From NCBI GenBank assembly GCA_963698645.1, contig CAVORP010000004.1, forward strand, positions 1 through 64,000: DNA of 64,000 bases. Reading direction: 5' to 3'. The first letter of the stretch is position 1; each line of letters starts with the position of its first letter. The notes beneath the pieces were generated by a model, which saw only the letters and a program-made list of their open reading frames with translations, was not told the origin of the DNA and made no database searches. Source of the stretch: Ovoidimarina sp963698645. Lineage in GTDB: Bacteria > Pseudomonadota > Alphaproteobacteria > Rhodobacterales > Rhodobacteraceae. Of the stretch, positions 8,557 through 16,937 are shown piece by piece. The position numbers were made by a program, and so were the translations under genes.

Positions 8557-9207
8557 ATGAGCTCGCGCAAGGCACGCCACAATGAAAAGATCCGGGGCCG
8601 CATCATCGCAGCGGCGGCGACGGCGTTTCGCGATCACGGCTATGCAGGGACCAACCTGGACCGGATCATGGAAGGGGCCGATCTGACGCGGGGCGCGTTC
8701 TATGCCCATTTCGGATCGAAAGCGGAACTTTTTGCCGCGACGGTACGCAGCGACCAGCCGCTTCTGGCATGGCTCTCCCGGCGGAGCGAGGCGGCGTCCG
8801 ATGCGCTTTGGCTGGGGCTCAGGCATGTGTTTCGCGCCTATCTTGCCCCCGGAAACCTGTCTGCGATCGCGCGGACCTGTACGCTGGCCAGCCTGTCGCG
8901 GGATGCGGCACTGGGCGATGCCGAGGCCCGCCAGGCCTATGAAAGGGCCCTGTCGGAGACGATCGCGGAGATGGCGCGGGGGCTGGAGCCTGCGCCGGAG
9001 GCAGGCGCGCTCACCGCCATCCTGCTTCTTGCAACGGGCAGCGTGACCCTTGCCGCGGCCTGTGACAGCGACGCGATGCGGCGGCAGATCCTGGAGGCCG
9101 GATCGGCGGAGGTCGGGCGGATGCTGGATCGGCTGGAGCCCGCGCGGGAGCATGTCCGGCCCTCCGCACGGCGCGACGCCGAAGCGAGTGGCGCTCAATA
9201 CTCCTGA
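8557..9207 (+). CDS. TetR/AcrR family regulator
   Basis: 216 residues. The N-terminal helix-turn-helix is clear: I-I-A-A-A-A-T-A-F-R-D-H-G-Y-A-G-T-N-L-D-R-I with A-F-Y-A-H-F-G-S-K-A-E-L-F, the TetR recognition-helix signature. The C-terminal ligand-binding half resembles TetR_C_6-type domains only loosely. It is divergent from psuKG with a 174-bp gap and convergent with a cupin gene; it could control either, most simply its divergent neighbours, but no clear palindrome was found to support this. Confidence 0.85.
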   Translation: MSSRKARHNEKIRGRIIAAAATAFRDHGYAGTNLDRIMEGADLTRGAFYAHFGSKAELFAATVRSDQPLLAWLSRRSEAASDALWLGLRHVFRAYLAPGNLSAIARTCTLASLSRDAALGDAEARQAYERALSETIAEMARGLEPAPEAGALTAILLLATGSVTLAAACDSDAMRRQILEAGSAEVGRMLDRLEPAREHVRPSARRDAEASGAQYS

Positions 9208-9210
9208 AGA

Positions 9211-9546
9211 TCAGTCCCGCAGAGGATACCGGTTCGGTTCCTCGAAGGCGTCGAGCACGAGCCCGCCCGCCTTGCCCCAGACCTCGTGCACCGTGCCCGC
9301 CGGAATATCGTAACTCTCGCCCGGACCGTAGACCCGGGTTTCGCCGTTCATCGCGATCTTGAGTTCGCCCTTGATCACGGTGCCCCACTGGCCGAGATGA
9401 CTGTGCGGCGGAAGATGCACATCCTGCAGGAAGCGGAAGAACACGACGAGGCCCTTGTCGGACTGTACCGCATGGGTTTCGACGACCTCGGCGGGAAATG
9501 GAATGTCGAGCGCCGGCCATGCCGTGATGAAGTCGGGAAAGTTCAT
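9211..9546 (-). CDS. cupin-domain protein
   Basis: 111-residue single cupin. The metal-binding motif is recognisable as P-P-H-S-H-L-G-Q-W-G-T-V-I-K-G-E-L, with G-E-S-Y-D-I-P-A-G-T-V-H as second motif. ATG 9546 is preceded by AGGAGG at 7 bases, much better than upstream alternatives. Substrate unknown; small cupins of this kind are often sensors or isomerases. Divergent from rpsB and convergent with the TetR gene, only three bases separating the two stops. Confidence 0.83.
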   Translation of the reverse strand: MNFPDFITAWPALDIPFPAEVVETHAVQSDKGLVVFFRFLQDVHLPPHSHLGQWGTVIKGELKIAMNGETRVYGPGESYDIPAGTVHEVWGKAGGLVLDAFEEPNRYPLRD

Positions 9547-9615
9547 CGGGTCCTCCTGTCTGGTCGAGCCGGAGGATGCGTGGAACGGCGGCCTGCCGCA
9601 AGCGGGGAAGGGGGC

Positions 9616-9645
9616 TTGCCAAGGTCGCACGGACTGGTCTATACG
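9616..9645 (+). promoter_or_regulatory. probable rpsB-tsf promoter
   Basis: TTGCCA at 9616-9621 and TATACG at 9640-9645, spacer 18. About 115 bases of leader follow before rpsB, with two small GC hairpins (GGGGGAGACATCCCC and GGGAGAGATCCC). The same -10 hexamer TATACG occurs in the rplS-rpmE promoter of this window. The long folded leader may be where S2 regulates its own synthesis; that is inference from other bacteria. Confidence 0.5.
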
Positions 9646-9761
9646 CGCGCTCACTTCACAGGCGGGGCTTGGGCCCTTGGGGGAGACATCCCCAATGGTC
9701 CGCCGGTTGGGAGAGATCCCTGACGTCCCGCCGAGGCATGAAACCGGAAAGGAAATGCGAC

Positions 9762-10598
9762 ATGGCGCTGCCTGAATTCTCGCTGCGTCAGCTTTTGGAA
9801 GCTGGCGTTCACTTTGGCCACCAGACCCAGCGATGGAACCCGCGTATGCAGGAGTTCATCTATGGCGACCGGAATGGCATTCACATTCTCGACCTGACAC
9901 AGACCGTGCCGATGCTGGACGCGGCGCTGAACGTGATCCGCGAAACCGTGGCCAAGGGTGGCCGCATCCTGTTCGTGGGCACGAAGCGTCAGGCCCAGCG
10001 TCCCGTCGCCGAGGCGGCAGAGCGTTGTGCGCAGTATTACATGAACCACCGCTGGCTGGGTGGCACGCTGACCAACTGGCAGACCGTGTCGCAGTCGATC
10101 AAGCGTCTGAACGAGATCGACGCGAAGATGGCCGAAGGCGCCGAGGGCCTGACGAAGAAAGAGCGTCTGGGCATGGAGCGTGACCAGGCCAAGCTTCAGG
10201 CCTCGCTGGGCGGGATCCGCGAAATGGGCGGTGTGCCCGACCTTCTGTTCGTGATCGACGTGGGCAAGGAAGATCTTGCGATCCTCGAGGCCAAGAAGCT
10301 GGGCATCCCGGTCGTGGCCGTGGTCGACACCAACTGCTCGCCCGATGGCGTGGATTACATCATTCCGGGCAATGACGACGCTGCTCGCGCGATTGCGCTT
10401 TACTGCGATCTGGCCAGCCGTGCCGCCCTTGACGGGATGAGCGCGCAGCTGGGTGCCGCTGGCGTCGATATCGGTGCGATGGAAGAAGCCGCCGTCGAAG
10501 AGGCCGTGGAGAAGGCCGCAGAGAAGGCCGCGGCCGAAGCGCCGGCAGAAGAAGCCGCAGCAGAGCCCGTCGCCGCAGAGGCAGACGCGAAAGAATAA
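9762..10598 (+). CDS. rpsB: 30S ribosomal protein S2
   Basis: 278 residues starting MALPEFSLRQLLEAGVHFGH, followed by QTQRWNPRMQEFIYG and HRWLGGTLTNW, unmistakable S2 motifs. ATG 9762 has AAAGGA about 9 bases upstream; the in-frame extension to 9576 is not S2-like. The last ~40 residues form an Ala/Glu-rich acidic tail (VEEAVEKAAEKAAAEAPAEE and more) not present in E. coli S2 but common in alphaproteobacteria. Followed by tsf after a 96-bp gap, the standard order. Confidence 0.97.
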   Translation: MALPEFSLRQLLEAGVHFGHQTQRWNPRMQEFIYGDRNGIHILDLTQTVPMLDAALNVIRETVAKGGRILFVGTKRQAQRPVAEAAERCAQYYMNHRWLGGTLTNWQTVSQSIKRLNEIDAKMAEGAEGLTKKERLGMERDQAKLQASLGGIREMGGVPDLLFVIDVGKEDLAILEAKKLGIPVVAVVDTNCSPDGVDYIIPGNDDAARAIALYCDLASRAALDGMSAQLGAAGVDIGAMEEAAVEEAVEKAAEKAAAEAPAEEAAAEPVAAEADAKE

Positions 10599-10694
10599 GC
10601 CGGATCGGCACCCGAGGGTGTCGTCCGACTGATACCCGGTGCGCCGAACATGGCGCCCGGGTTTGATTCAAATCTTGAACCAAGGAGACGAGAG

Positions 10695-11571
10695 ATGGCC
10701 ATTACTGCCGCACTCGTAAAGGAACTTCGCGACAAGACCGGCGCAGGCATGATGGATGCCAAGAAGGCGCTGACCGAGACCGATGGCGACATGGAGGCCG
10801 CGGTTGACTGGCTGCGGACCAAGGGCCTTGCCAAGGCCGCCAAGAAATCGGGCCGGACGGCCGCCGAGGGTCTCGTGGCCGTCAAGGTGGATGGCGGACG
10901 CGGTGTCGCCGTCGAGGTGAACTCGGAAACCGATTTCGTCGCCAAGAATGCGGAGTTCCAGCAGATGGTCGCCGGGTTCGCGGATCTGGCCACCGGTGTG
11001 GACAGCGTCGAGGCGCTTCTGGCCGCGAATATGGGTGGCAAGAGCGTACAGGACACGCTGACCGACAAGATCGCGAAGATCGGCGAGAACATGTCGATCC
11101 GCCGGATTGCCGCGATCGAAGGCGAGAATGTCGTGTCTTATGTTCACAATGCAGCCGCCGATGGCATGGGCCAGATCGGCGTCCTTGTGGCCTATACCGG
11201 CGATGACGCGGCAACGGCCCGTCAGGTCGCAATGCATGTGGCTGCGGTGAACCCGGCCTCGCTGTCGGACGCAGATCTTGATCCCGTCCTATGTCGAGCG
11301 CGAAAAGCAGATCCTGACGGATCAGGCACGCGAAAGCGGCAAGCCCGAAGCCGTGATCGAGAAGATGATCGAAGGCCGGATGAAGAAGTTCTTTTCGGAA
11401 GTGACGCTCCTGAGCCAGCAATTCGTCGTCAACCCGGACGTCACGGTCGGCGCTGCCGCGAAGGATGCCGGGATCGAGATCACGGGCTTCCTGCGGATCG
11501 AAGTCGGCGAAGGCATCGAGAAGGTGGAAGAGGACTTCGCGGCCGAGGTCGCCAAGGTCGCGCAAAGCTGA
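10695..11571 (+). CDS. tsf: elongation factor Ts, one frameshift
   Basis: EF-Ts, the nucleotide exchange factor of EF-Tu, about 292 residues. The N-terminal UBA-like domain MAITAALVKELRDKTGAGMM and the V-A-V-E-V-N-S-E-T-D-F-V-A-K-N core motif are intact. ATG 10695 follows AAGGAG at 7 bases. The frame breaks near residue 195: S-D-A-D-L-D-P in the first frame, then S-Y-V-E-R-E-K-Q-I-L in the second. Removing one C of the CCC at 11283-11285 restores the family sequence. As EF-Ts is needed for normal growth, a sequencing error is much more likely than a real break. Confidence 0.95.
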
Positions 11572-11591
11572 AGCTATGCGACGGAACAGGA

Positions 11592-11621
11592 AAGGCGCGC
11601 CAGGGGTGGCGCGCCTTTTTT
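11592..11621 (+). terminator. Rho-independent terminator of rpsB-tsf
   Basis: Stem GGCGCGCC (11594-11601) and GGCGCGCC (11608-11615) with an A-T closing pair around a GGGG loop, then six T. 22 bases after the tsf stop. Confidence 0.88.
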
Positions 11622-11753
11622 AGTTCAAGATCGCAATGTAAGTAATTGTTACTTTGTGCTTACGGCGGATCAGCGTATCTGATGTGATATGCACTTTAGT
11701 TACATAATACTGATTATGCGACTTATGGATACTGGCCCATGGGTCCAGATCCG
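11622..11753. other. AT-rich intergenic stretch with a small palindrome
   Basis: 132 bases between the tsf terminator and the stop of the DUF6456 gene. It is clearly richer in A+T than its surroundings. It contains a 15-bp inverted repeat AAGTAATTGTTACTT at 11640-11654. No gene, no terminator and no convincing promoter seen. Confidence 0.4.
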
Positions 11754-12857
11754 CTACTCCACGCCGATCAGCGGCGACCAGAGCCCCTCTCCTAAATCGT
11801 AATACTGCTTGAGCCGCTGCAAGGCGATCCGCAGAACGATCTTGCCGGACCGCGCGGACCAACCCATCTTGCGTTCCGCGGTCTCGAGACCTTCGAGGTG
11901 ACAGCAGCAGCGCAACGCCACATCGCCAAGTCCGGGCCCAAGTTCGGACAGCGCGGCGGAGACGCGGGACTGGGCGCTCACGGCAGCAGGTGCGCCGGCC
12001 CCCTGCCCGTGCTCGTTGATCGGACCGGTCAGGAACCGCTCCCAGTTCTGCGCCCGGTCCGTTCCCATCTGCGCCAGTTCGAAATCCTCGCGCAGACGCT
12101 CGCCCGCAGCCACGAGATCCCGTGACAGAAACGGCCTTCCATCCGCGTCGCGCCGCCGCGCAAGGGTCAAAAGCGGGCTTTCGGCAAGGTTGTAGCGGAC
12201 CCCGCGACGGCCCGATGCGGGTATGTCTTCGAGATCGTCATCATCCTCGTTCGCGGTCCCCATGGTCCGGGCACGCTGGCTTTCCTCCTGGGCCATCAGG
12301 CGCTTGAGTTCGGCGCGCCCGAGGGCTGTGATCCGGTAGCGCAGGATCCGGCCTTCTCCACTGCTTTCGATCCATTCGCGCAGCGCCATCGCCTCGGCCA
12401 CAGGCCGCTGGACCACCGCCGTCCGCAAGGCGGCACCGTCGCCCACTTCGCGCACGACGACGGCGGTTTCCATCGCTGGCGCAAGTGCGAGAACCGCGCC
12501 CTGTTCGGACAATCTGCGAAGGACCCGGTGGGCCTCGGCTTCGAACTTGCGGTCGTCGACGGAAGGAATCTTGGAAAACTGGTTCATGGCAGAGCTCTCT
12601 GTTGTGCCGCGTTCTGCGGGGTGTGAGGCGCCCGTTCCCTGCTCCAGCCGGTTCAACGCAAGGTCAATCAGCATGTCGTCCCGCCGCCCCTCCAGACGCC
12701 GGACCCGGCGCAGGATTGTCGACGGTTGGCATCCGTAATCACGCGCAATCGCGCGGATCGACCGCCCGCACAGCGTGTGGTCGAGATAAGCCAGGACATC
12801 GCACGGAACCCAGTCGGGCCAGCACATGTCTTTTCTGATTTTGCCCCCATGGCGCAT
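11754..12857 (-). CDS. helix-turn-helix protein with DUF6456 domain
   Basis: 367 residues from ATG 12857, which has GGAGGG four bases upstream; longer starts lack this. The N-terminal part has a Trp-rich opening (C-W-P-D-W-V-P) and a helix-turn-helix-like segment (S-I-R-A-I-A-R-D-Y-G-C-Q-P-S-T-I-L-R-R). A long charged linker with E-D-D-D-D-L-E-D follows, and the C-terminal domain ends with A-E-R-K-M-G-W-S-A-R-S-G-K-I-V-L-R-I-A-L, the DUF6456 signature. The architecture suggests a DNA-binding regulator; targets unknown. It is divergent from DUF6477, a pairing I recall as common in Rhodobacterales. Confidence 0.8.
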   Translation of the reverse strand: MRHGGKIRKDMCWPDWVPCDVLAYLDHTLCGRSIRAIARDYGCQPSTILRRVRRLEGRRDDMLIDLALNRLEQGTGASHPAERGTTESSAMNQFSKIPSVDDRKFEAEAHRVLRRLSEQGAVLALAPAMETAVVVREVGDGAALRTAVVQRPVAEAMALREWIESSGEGRILRYRITALGRAELKRLMAQEESQRARTMGTANEDDDDLEDIPASGRRGVRYNLAESPLLTLARRRDADGRPFLSRDLVAAGERLREDFELAQMGTDRAQNWERFLTGPINEHGQGAGAPAAVSAQSRVSAALSELGPGLGDVALRCCCHLEGLETAERKMGWSARSGKIVLRIALQRLKQYYDLGEGLWSPLIGVE

Positions 12858-13014
12858 CTTACCCTCCAGCAGCAGAGAGGTCGCAATAGCATCGCGCATT
12901 AACAACCTAGAGTTGTATTTCTTACCGGAACGTTAACGCAGGACGCAATAGAAAGCTTTGTATTAAAATAATAACTTTGAATTTCCCCGGCGTTCGCAGA
13001 AATCGCCGAAACGC

Positions 13015-13035
13015 AACACACGCTATGGTTGTGTT
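13015..13035. promoter_or_regulatory. inverted repeat in the DUF6456/DUF6477 divergent region
   Basis: Arms AACACA (13015-13020) and TGTGTT (13030-13035) with a 9-base spacer. It sits 36 bases before the DUF6477 start and covers a possible -10 (TATGGT, 13024-13029 region), so a bound protein would block that promoter. A second weaker repeat, ACAAC-N5-GTTGT, lies near 12902-12916, and an isolated CGTTAACG is nearby. Operator role is inferred. Confidence 0.35.
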
Positions 13036-13070
13036 AGCCAGCGGCAGGATCTGCCCACTGGAGACAAGAA

Positions 13071-13355
13071 ATGACCGACCTGAGACAACTCGTTACATCG
13101 ATGCGCCGCCCGCAACTTCTGATCCGCGCTGCACGGATCGGGATGCAGGATTACAATCGTGACCGCGATCTGCGCCGGCTGACCGGGCAAAGCAGGACGC
13201 CGAGCCCGGTGAACGCGATCAAGGCGCTGCTCGAAGCCGAGGGCGCGGTGGAAAGCACCCGTCAGGCGGGCGATGCGTCCTATTCGGTCATGCGCCACGT
13301 CGATCTTCTGATCGCGCTGATGGCCGAGACGAACGGCCTGCCGCGCACGCCGTGA
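13071..13355 (+). CDS. DUF6477 family protein
   Basis: 94 residues beginning MTDLRQLVTSMRRPQLLIRA, then A-R-I-G-M-Q-D-Y-N-R-D-R-D-L-R-R-L, which I recognise as the DUF6477 core of Rhodobacterales. GGAGAC lies 8 bases before the ATG. Predicted all-helical and basic in the first half; no known activity. The divergent arrangement with the DUF6456 regulator suggests shared control. Confidence 0.8.
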   Translation: MTDLRQLVTSMRRPQLLIRAARIGMQDYNRDRDLRRLTGQSRTPSPVNAIKALLEAEGAVESTRQAGDASYSVMRHVDLLIALMAETNGLPRTP

Positions 13356-13358
13356 CGG

Positions 13359-14921
13359 TCAGGTGAAGCTGTCGGGCATCGACGCCTTCTTGCGCGCGAC
13401 ATAATCGTTGAGTGCTGCATGGATCGCCGGGTCGAGGGGCGGCTGCTGGTAGTCGCCCAACAGCTTCCTGACCCGGGCCTCGGCAAGGATCGCGGTATCG
13501 CGCGCGCCCTCGTCGTCCCAGGTTTCGAACGGCTTGTAGTCGAACAGCATGCTGCGCCAGAAGGACGTCTTGAAATTCGCCTGGGTATGGGCGCAGCCAA
13601 GGTAGTGACCGCCCGGCCCCACTTCCCGGATCGCATCCATGGCGAGCGTTTCGGGTGTGATTTCGATCCCTTCGGCCAGTTTGTGCAGCACGCCAAGCTG
13701 ATCGGCATCCATCACGAATTTCTCGTAGGAGGCGACAAGCCCGCCTTCGAGCCAGCCACAGGCATGCAGCATGAAGTTCACCCCGGACATGAGCCCCATG
13801 TTGAGCGAATTCGCGGTCTCGTAGGCGGCCTGGGCATCGGGCAGTTTCGAGCCGCAGAACGAGCCTGCGGAGCGGTAGGGCAGCCCCAGCCGGCGCACGA
13901 GCTGGCCCACGCCATAGGTGATCTGCGCGGCTTCCGGCGTGCCGAAGGTCGGCGCGCCGGAATTCATGTCGATCGAGGTCACGAAGGCACCGGCGATCAC
14001 CGGAGAGCCGGCGCGGACGAGTTGCGAATAGGCGACGCCTGCAAGGATCTCGGCCAGAACCTGAACCAGAGTTCCCGCGACCGACACCGGCGCCATCGCG
14101 CCGCCGACGATGAAGGGCGACACGATCGAGGCCTGGTTGTTGGCGGCATAGATCTCGAGCGCCCCCATCATCGTCCCGTCGAAGGTGAGCGGCGAGTTGA
14201 TGTTGATGAGCGAGGTCATCACAGTGTTCTCGGCGACGAAGTCCTTGCCGAACAGGATTTCGCACATCTCGACCGAATCCTGCGCCCGGACCGGTTCGGT
14301 CACCGACCCCATGAAGGGTTTGTCCGACAGCGTCATATGCGCCAGAAGCATGTCGAGGTGACGCTTGTTCACGGCCACATCCGTGGGTTCGCAGACCGTG
14401 CCGCCGGAATGATGCAGCCATTTCGACATGAAGCCCAGTTTCACGAAATTCCGGAAGTCCGCGATCGTCGCGTAGCGGCGGCCGCCCGCGTTGTCGCGGA
14501 CGAAGGGCGGGCCATAGACCGGGGCGAGCACCAGTGTCTTGCCGCCGATCTCGACATTGCGGTCGGGGTTGCGGGCGTGCTGGGTGAAGGTTGCGGGGGC
14601 CGTGGCGCAGAGTTTGCGGGCCAGACCGCGGGGGATGCGGACCCGGGTGCCCTCGACCTGTGCCCCTGCCGCGCGCCAGCGGTCGAGCGCGGGTTCGTTA
14701 TCGGTGAATTCGACGCCGATTTCCTCGAGCACCTGTTCGGCATGATCCTCGATCAGCTCCAGCGCGGCGGTGTCGAGCATCTCGAGATTGGGAATCTTCC
14801 GCTCGATATATCGGGCGGCCTCGATCCGGACGGCGGTCCGTTCGGCCCGGCGCGCGGCCCCGCCCCCTGCCCCGCGGCCACGGCGTCCACCGGATGTTTG
14901 CTCGGATACGGCGTCAGTCAT
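13359..14921 (-). CDS. trimethylamine methyltransferase family protein (MttB superfamily, no pyrrolysine)
   Basis: 520 residues. The sequence N-L-E-M-L-D near 60, N-V-E-I-G-G-K, H-L-D-M-L-L-A-H and S-M-L-F-D-Y-K-P-F-E-T-W-D near the C terminus fit COG5598, the MttB superfamily. ATG 14921 follows AGGGGA. There is no in-frame TAG inside, so it lacks pyrrolysine and belongs to the larger non-Pyl branch, whose studied members demethylate quaternary amines such as glycine betaine or proline betaine onto a corrinoid protein. No corrinoid protein or MtgA-like partner is adjacent. The N terminus carries an unusual G/R-rich stretch (residues 10-30). Convergent with DUF6477. Confidence 0.82.
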   Translation of the reverse strand: MTDAVSEQTSGGRRGRGAGGGAARRAERTAVRIEAARYIERKIPNLEMLDTAALELIEDHAEQVLEEIGVEFTDNEPALDRWRAAGAQVEGTRVRIPRGLARKLCATAPATFTQHARNPDRNVEIGGKTLVLAPVYGPPFVRDNAGGRRYATIADFRNFVKLGFMSKWLHHSGGTVCEPTDVAVNKRHLDMLLAHMTLSDKPFMGSVTEPVRAQDSVEMCEILFGKDFVAENTVMTSLININSPLTFDGTMMGALEIYAANNQASIVSPFIVGGAMAPVSVAGTLVQVLAEILAGVAYSQLVRAGSPVIAGAFVTSIDMNSGAPTFGTPEAAQITYGVGQLVRRLGLPYRSAGSFCGSKLPDAQAAYETANSLNMGLMSGVNFMLHACGWLEGGLVASYEKFVMDADQLGVLHKLAEGIEITPETLAMDAIREVGPGGHYLGCAHTQANFKTSFWRSMLFDYKPFETWDDEGARDTAILAEARVRKLLGDYQQPPLDPAIHAALNDYVARKKASMPDSFT

Positions 14922-15192
14922 GGTGAGTCCCCTGTCCAATCCGCGTCGCGCGGTGCTGCGCCTTGAAATAGACCAGTGCCTCCCGCCCCGGTGCGGGAAT
15001 TGCGTCTCTTGCGGTGCGAAAGCGACATGGACCCCCCGGGCGCGCGGTCTTTGAGGCGCCATGGTGATCCTGAGGGCGTGGCGGCGACCGGGGCGCCGCC
15101 GGATCTGGGTCCGGCTGCCCCTCCGTCTGCCCGGCGGGCCCCAAGGCGACGCACCCGCTTGCACCGGCGCGCGGTCCGATTTACGAGGCATC

Positions 15193-16756
15193 ATGGAAAA
15201 TGCACAGCACGACCGCCTTCTGATCATCGACTTCGGCTCTCAGGTCACGCAGCTTATCGCGCGCCGCCTGCGGGAACTGAACGTCTATTGCGAAATCCAC
15301 CCGTTTCAGAAGGTCACCGATGCGTTCCTGGCCGATTTCGCGCCCAAGGCGGTGATCCTGTCGGGCGGTCCGGCTTCGGTGATCGACGAGGGATCCCCCC
15401 GCCCACCGATCGTCGGTGTTCTCGCTGGGCGTGCCGGTGCTTGGCATTTGTTACGGCCAGCAGGTGATGATGCAGATGCTGGGCGGCCGCGTTGAGCGGG
15501 GTCACGGGACCGCGGAATTCGGGCGCGCCTATGTCACGCCCACCGCCGAACGGATCGATCTTTTGACCGGCTGGTTCCTTGAGGAGCGCGAGCAGGTCTG
15601 GATGAGCCACGGCGACCATGTCTCTGAAATCGCGGATGGTTTCAAGGTTTATGGCACTTCTCCGAATGCCCCCTATGCGATCACCGCTGACCTTGAGCGG
15701 AACTTCTATGCCGTCCAGTTCCACCCCGAGGTGCATCACACGCCGAACGGCAAGACGCTTTACGAGAATTTCATCCGTCTTGCGGGTTTTACCGGCGATT
15801 GGACGATGGGACTATACCGGGAGCAGGCGATTGCCGCGATCCGCGAGCAGGTGGGCGACAAGAAGGTGATCTGCGCCCTGTCCGGCGGCGTCGATTCCTC
15901 GGTGGCGGCAGTGCTTTTGAACGAAGCGATCGGGGAGCAGTTGACCTGTGTCTTCGTCGATCATGGCCTTTTGCGCCAGAACGAAGCGCATGAAGTCGTC
16001 ACCATGTTCCGCGATCACTATAATCTCAAGCTGATCCATGCCGACGAAAGCGAACTGTTTCTGGGTGAACTTGAGGGCGTAAGCGACCCTGAGACAAAGA
16101 GAAAGATCATTGGCCGCCTGTTCATCGACGTGTTCCAGAGATATGCCAGCGAGATCGAGGGCGCCGAGTTTCTGGCGCAGGGAACGCTGTACCCCGACGT
16201 GATCGAAAGCGTCAGTTTCAGCGGCGGACCGTCGGTGACGATCAAGAGCCATCACAATGTGGGCGGGCTTCCCGAGAAAATGGGGCTCAAGCTGGTGGAG
16301 CCGCTGCGCGAATTGTTCAAGGACGAGGTGCGGGTGCTGGGGCACGAATTGGGCCTGCCCGCCAGCTTCATCGGCCGCCACCCCTTTCCCGGACCCGGGC
16401 TTGCGATCCGCTGTCCGGGCGAGATCACCCGCGAAAAGCTCGAGATCCTGCGCAAGGCGGACGCGGTCTATATCGACCAGATCCGCAAGCACGGGCTGTA
16501 TGACGAGATCTGGCAGGCCTTCGTCGCGATCCTGCCGGTGCGGACGGTGGGCGTGATGGGCGACGGGCGCACCTATGACTTTGCCTGTGCCTTGCGGGCG
16601 GTGACCAGCGTCGACGGGATGACCGCGGATTACTATCCGTTCAGCCACGAGTTTCTGGGCGAAACCGCGACGCGGATCATCAACGAGGTGAAGGGCATCA
16701 ACAGGGTGACCTACGACATCACCTCGAAACCGCCGGGAACCATCGAGTGGGAATGA
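15193..16756 (+). CDS. guaA: GMP synthase (glutamine-hydrolysing), one frameshift
   Basis: Converts XMP to GMP with glutamine and ATP. The N-terminal class I amidotransferase has the nucleophile in L-G-I-C-Y-G-Q-Q and H-P-E-V-H-H; the PP-loop S-G-G-V-D-S-S follows; the dimerisation domain ends K-P-P-G-T-I-E-W-E. ATG 15193 gives MENAQHDRLLIIDFGSQVTQ. The frame breaks between E-G-S-P-R-P-P and S-V-F-S-L-G-V-P-V-L-G; one extra base in 15397-15411 (for example in the CCCCCC run) explains it. About 520 residues when repaired, the normal length. Essential in prototrophs, so the break is probably an error. Confidence 0.95.
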
Positions 16757-16937
16757 CCGCCATGCAGGCGGATTGATCACACTGTGGCAACGGTTGCGGC
16801 GCGGATTTTGCCTGTGGCGCTCCTTGCGCCTAGTGCTGTGGTCAGGTTCCGGCGGCGGAAGGCTTGAATCGGAAACCGGCGCGCCCCACTTTCCGCGAGG
16901 TCGCGCCACATGACCGGAAACGTGGAGTAACAAGTAG

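Noticed and set aside
13359..14921. Pyrrolysine-containing MttB
   Set aside because: No in-frame TAG in the gene.
14922..15192. Gene or regulatory RNA ahead of guaA
   Set aside because: 271 bases of GC-rich sequence with no coding pattern, no promoter I can trust and no recognised riboswitch; nothing supportable.
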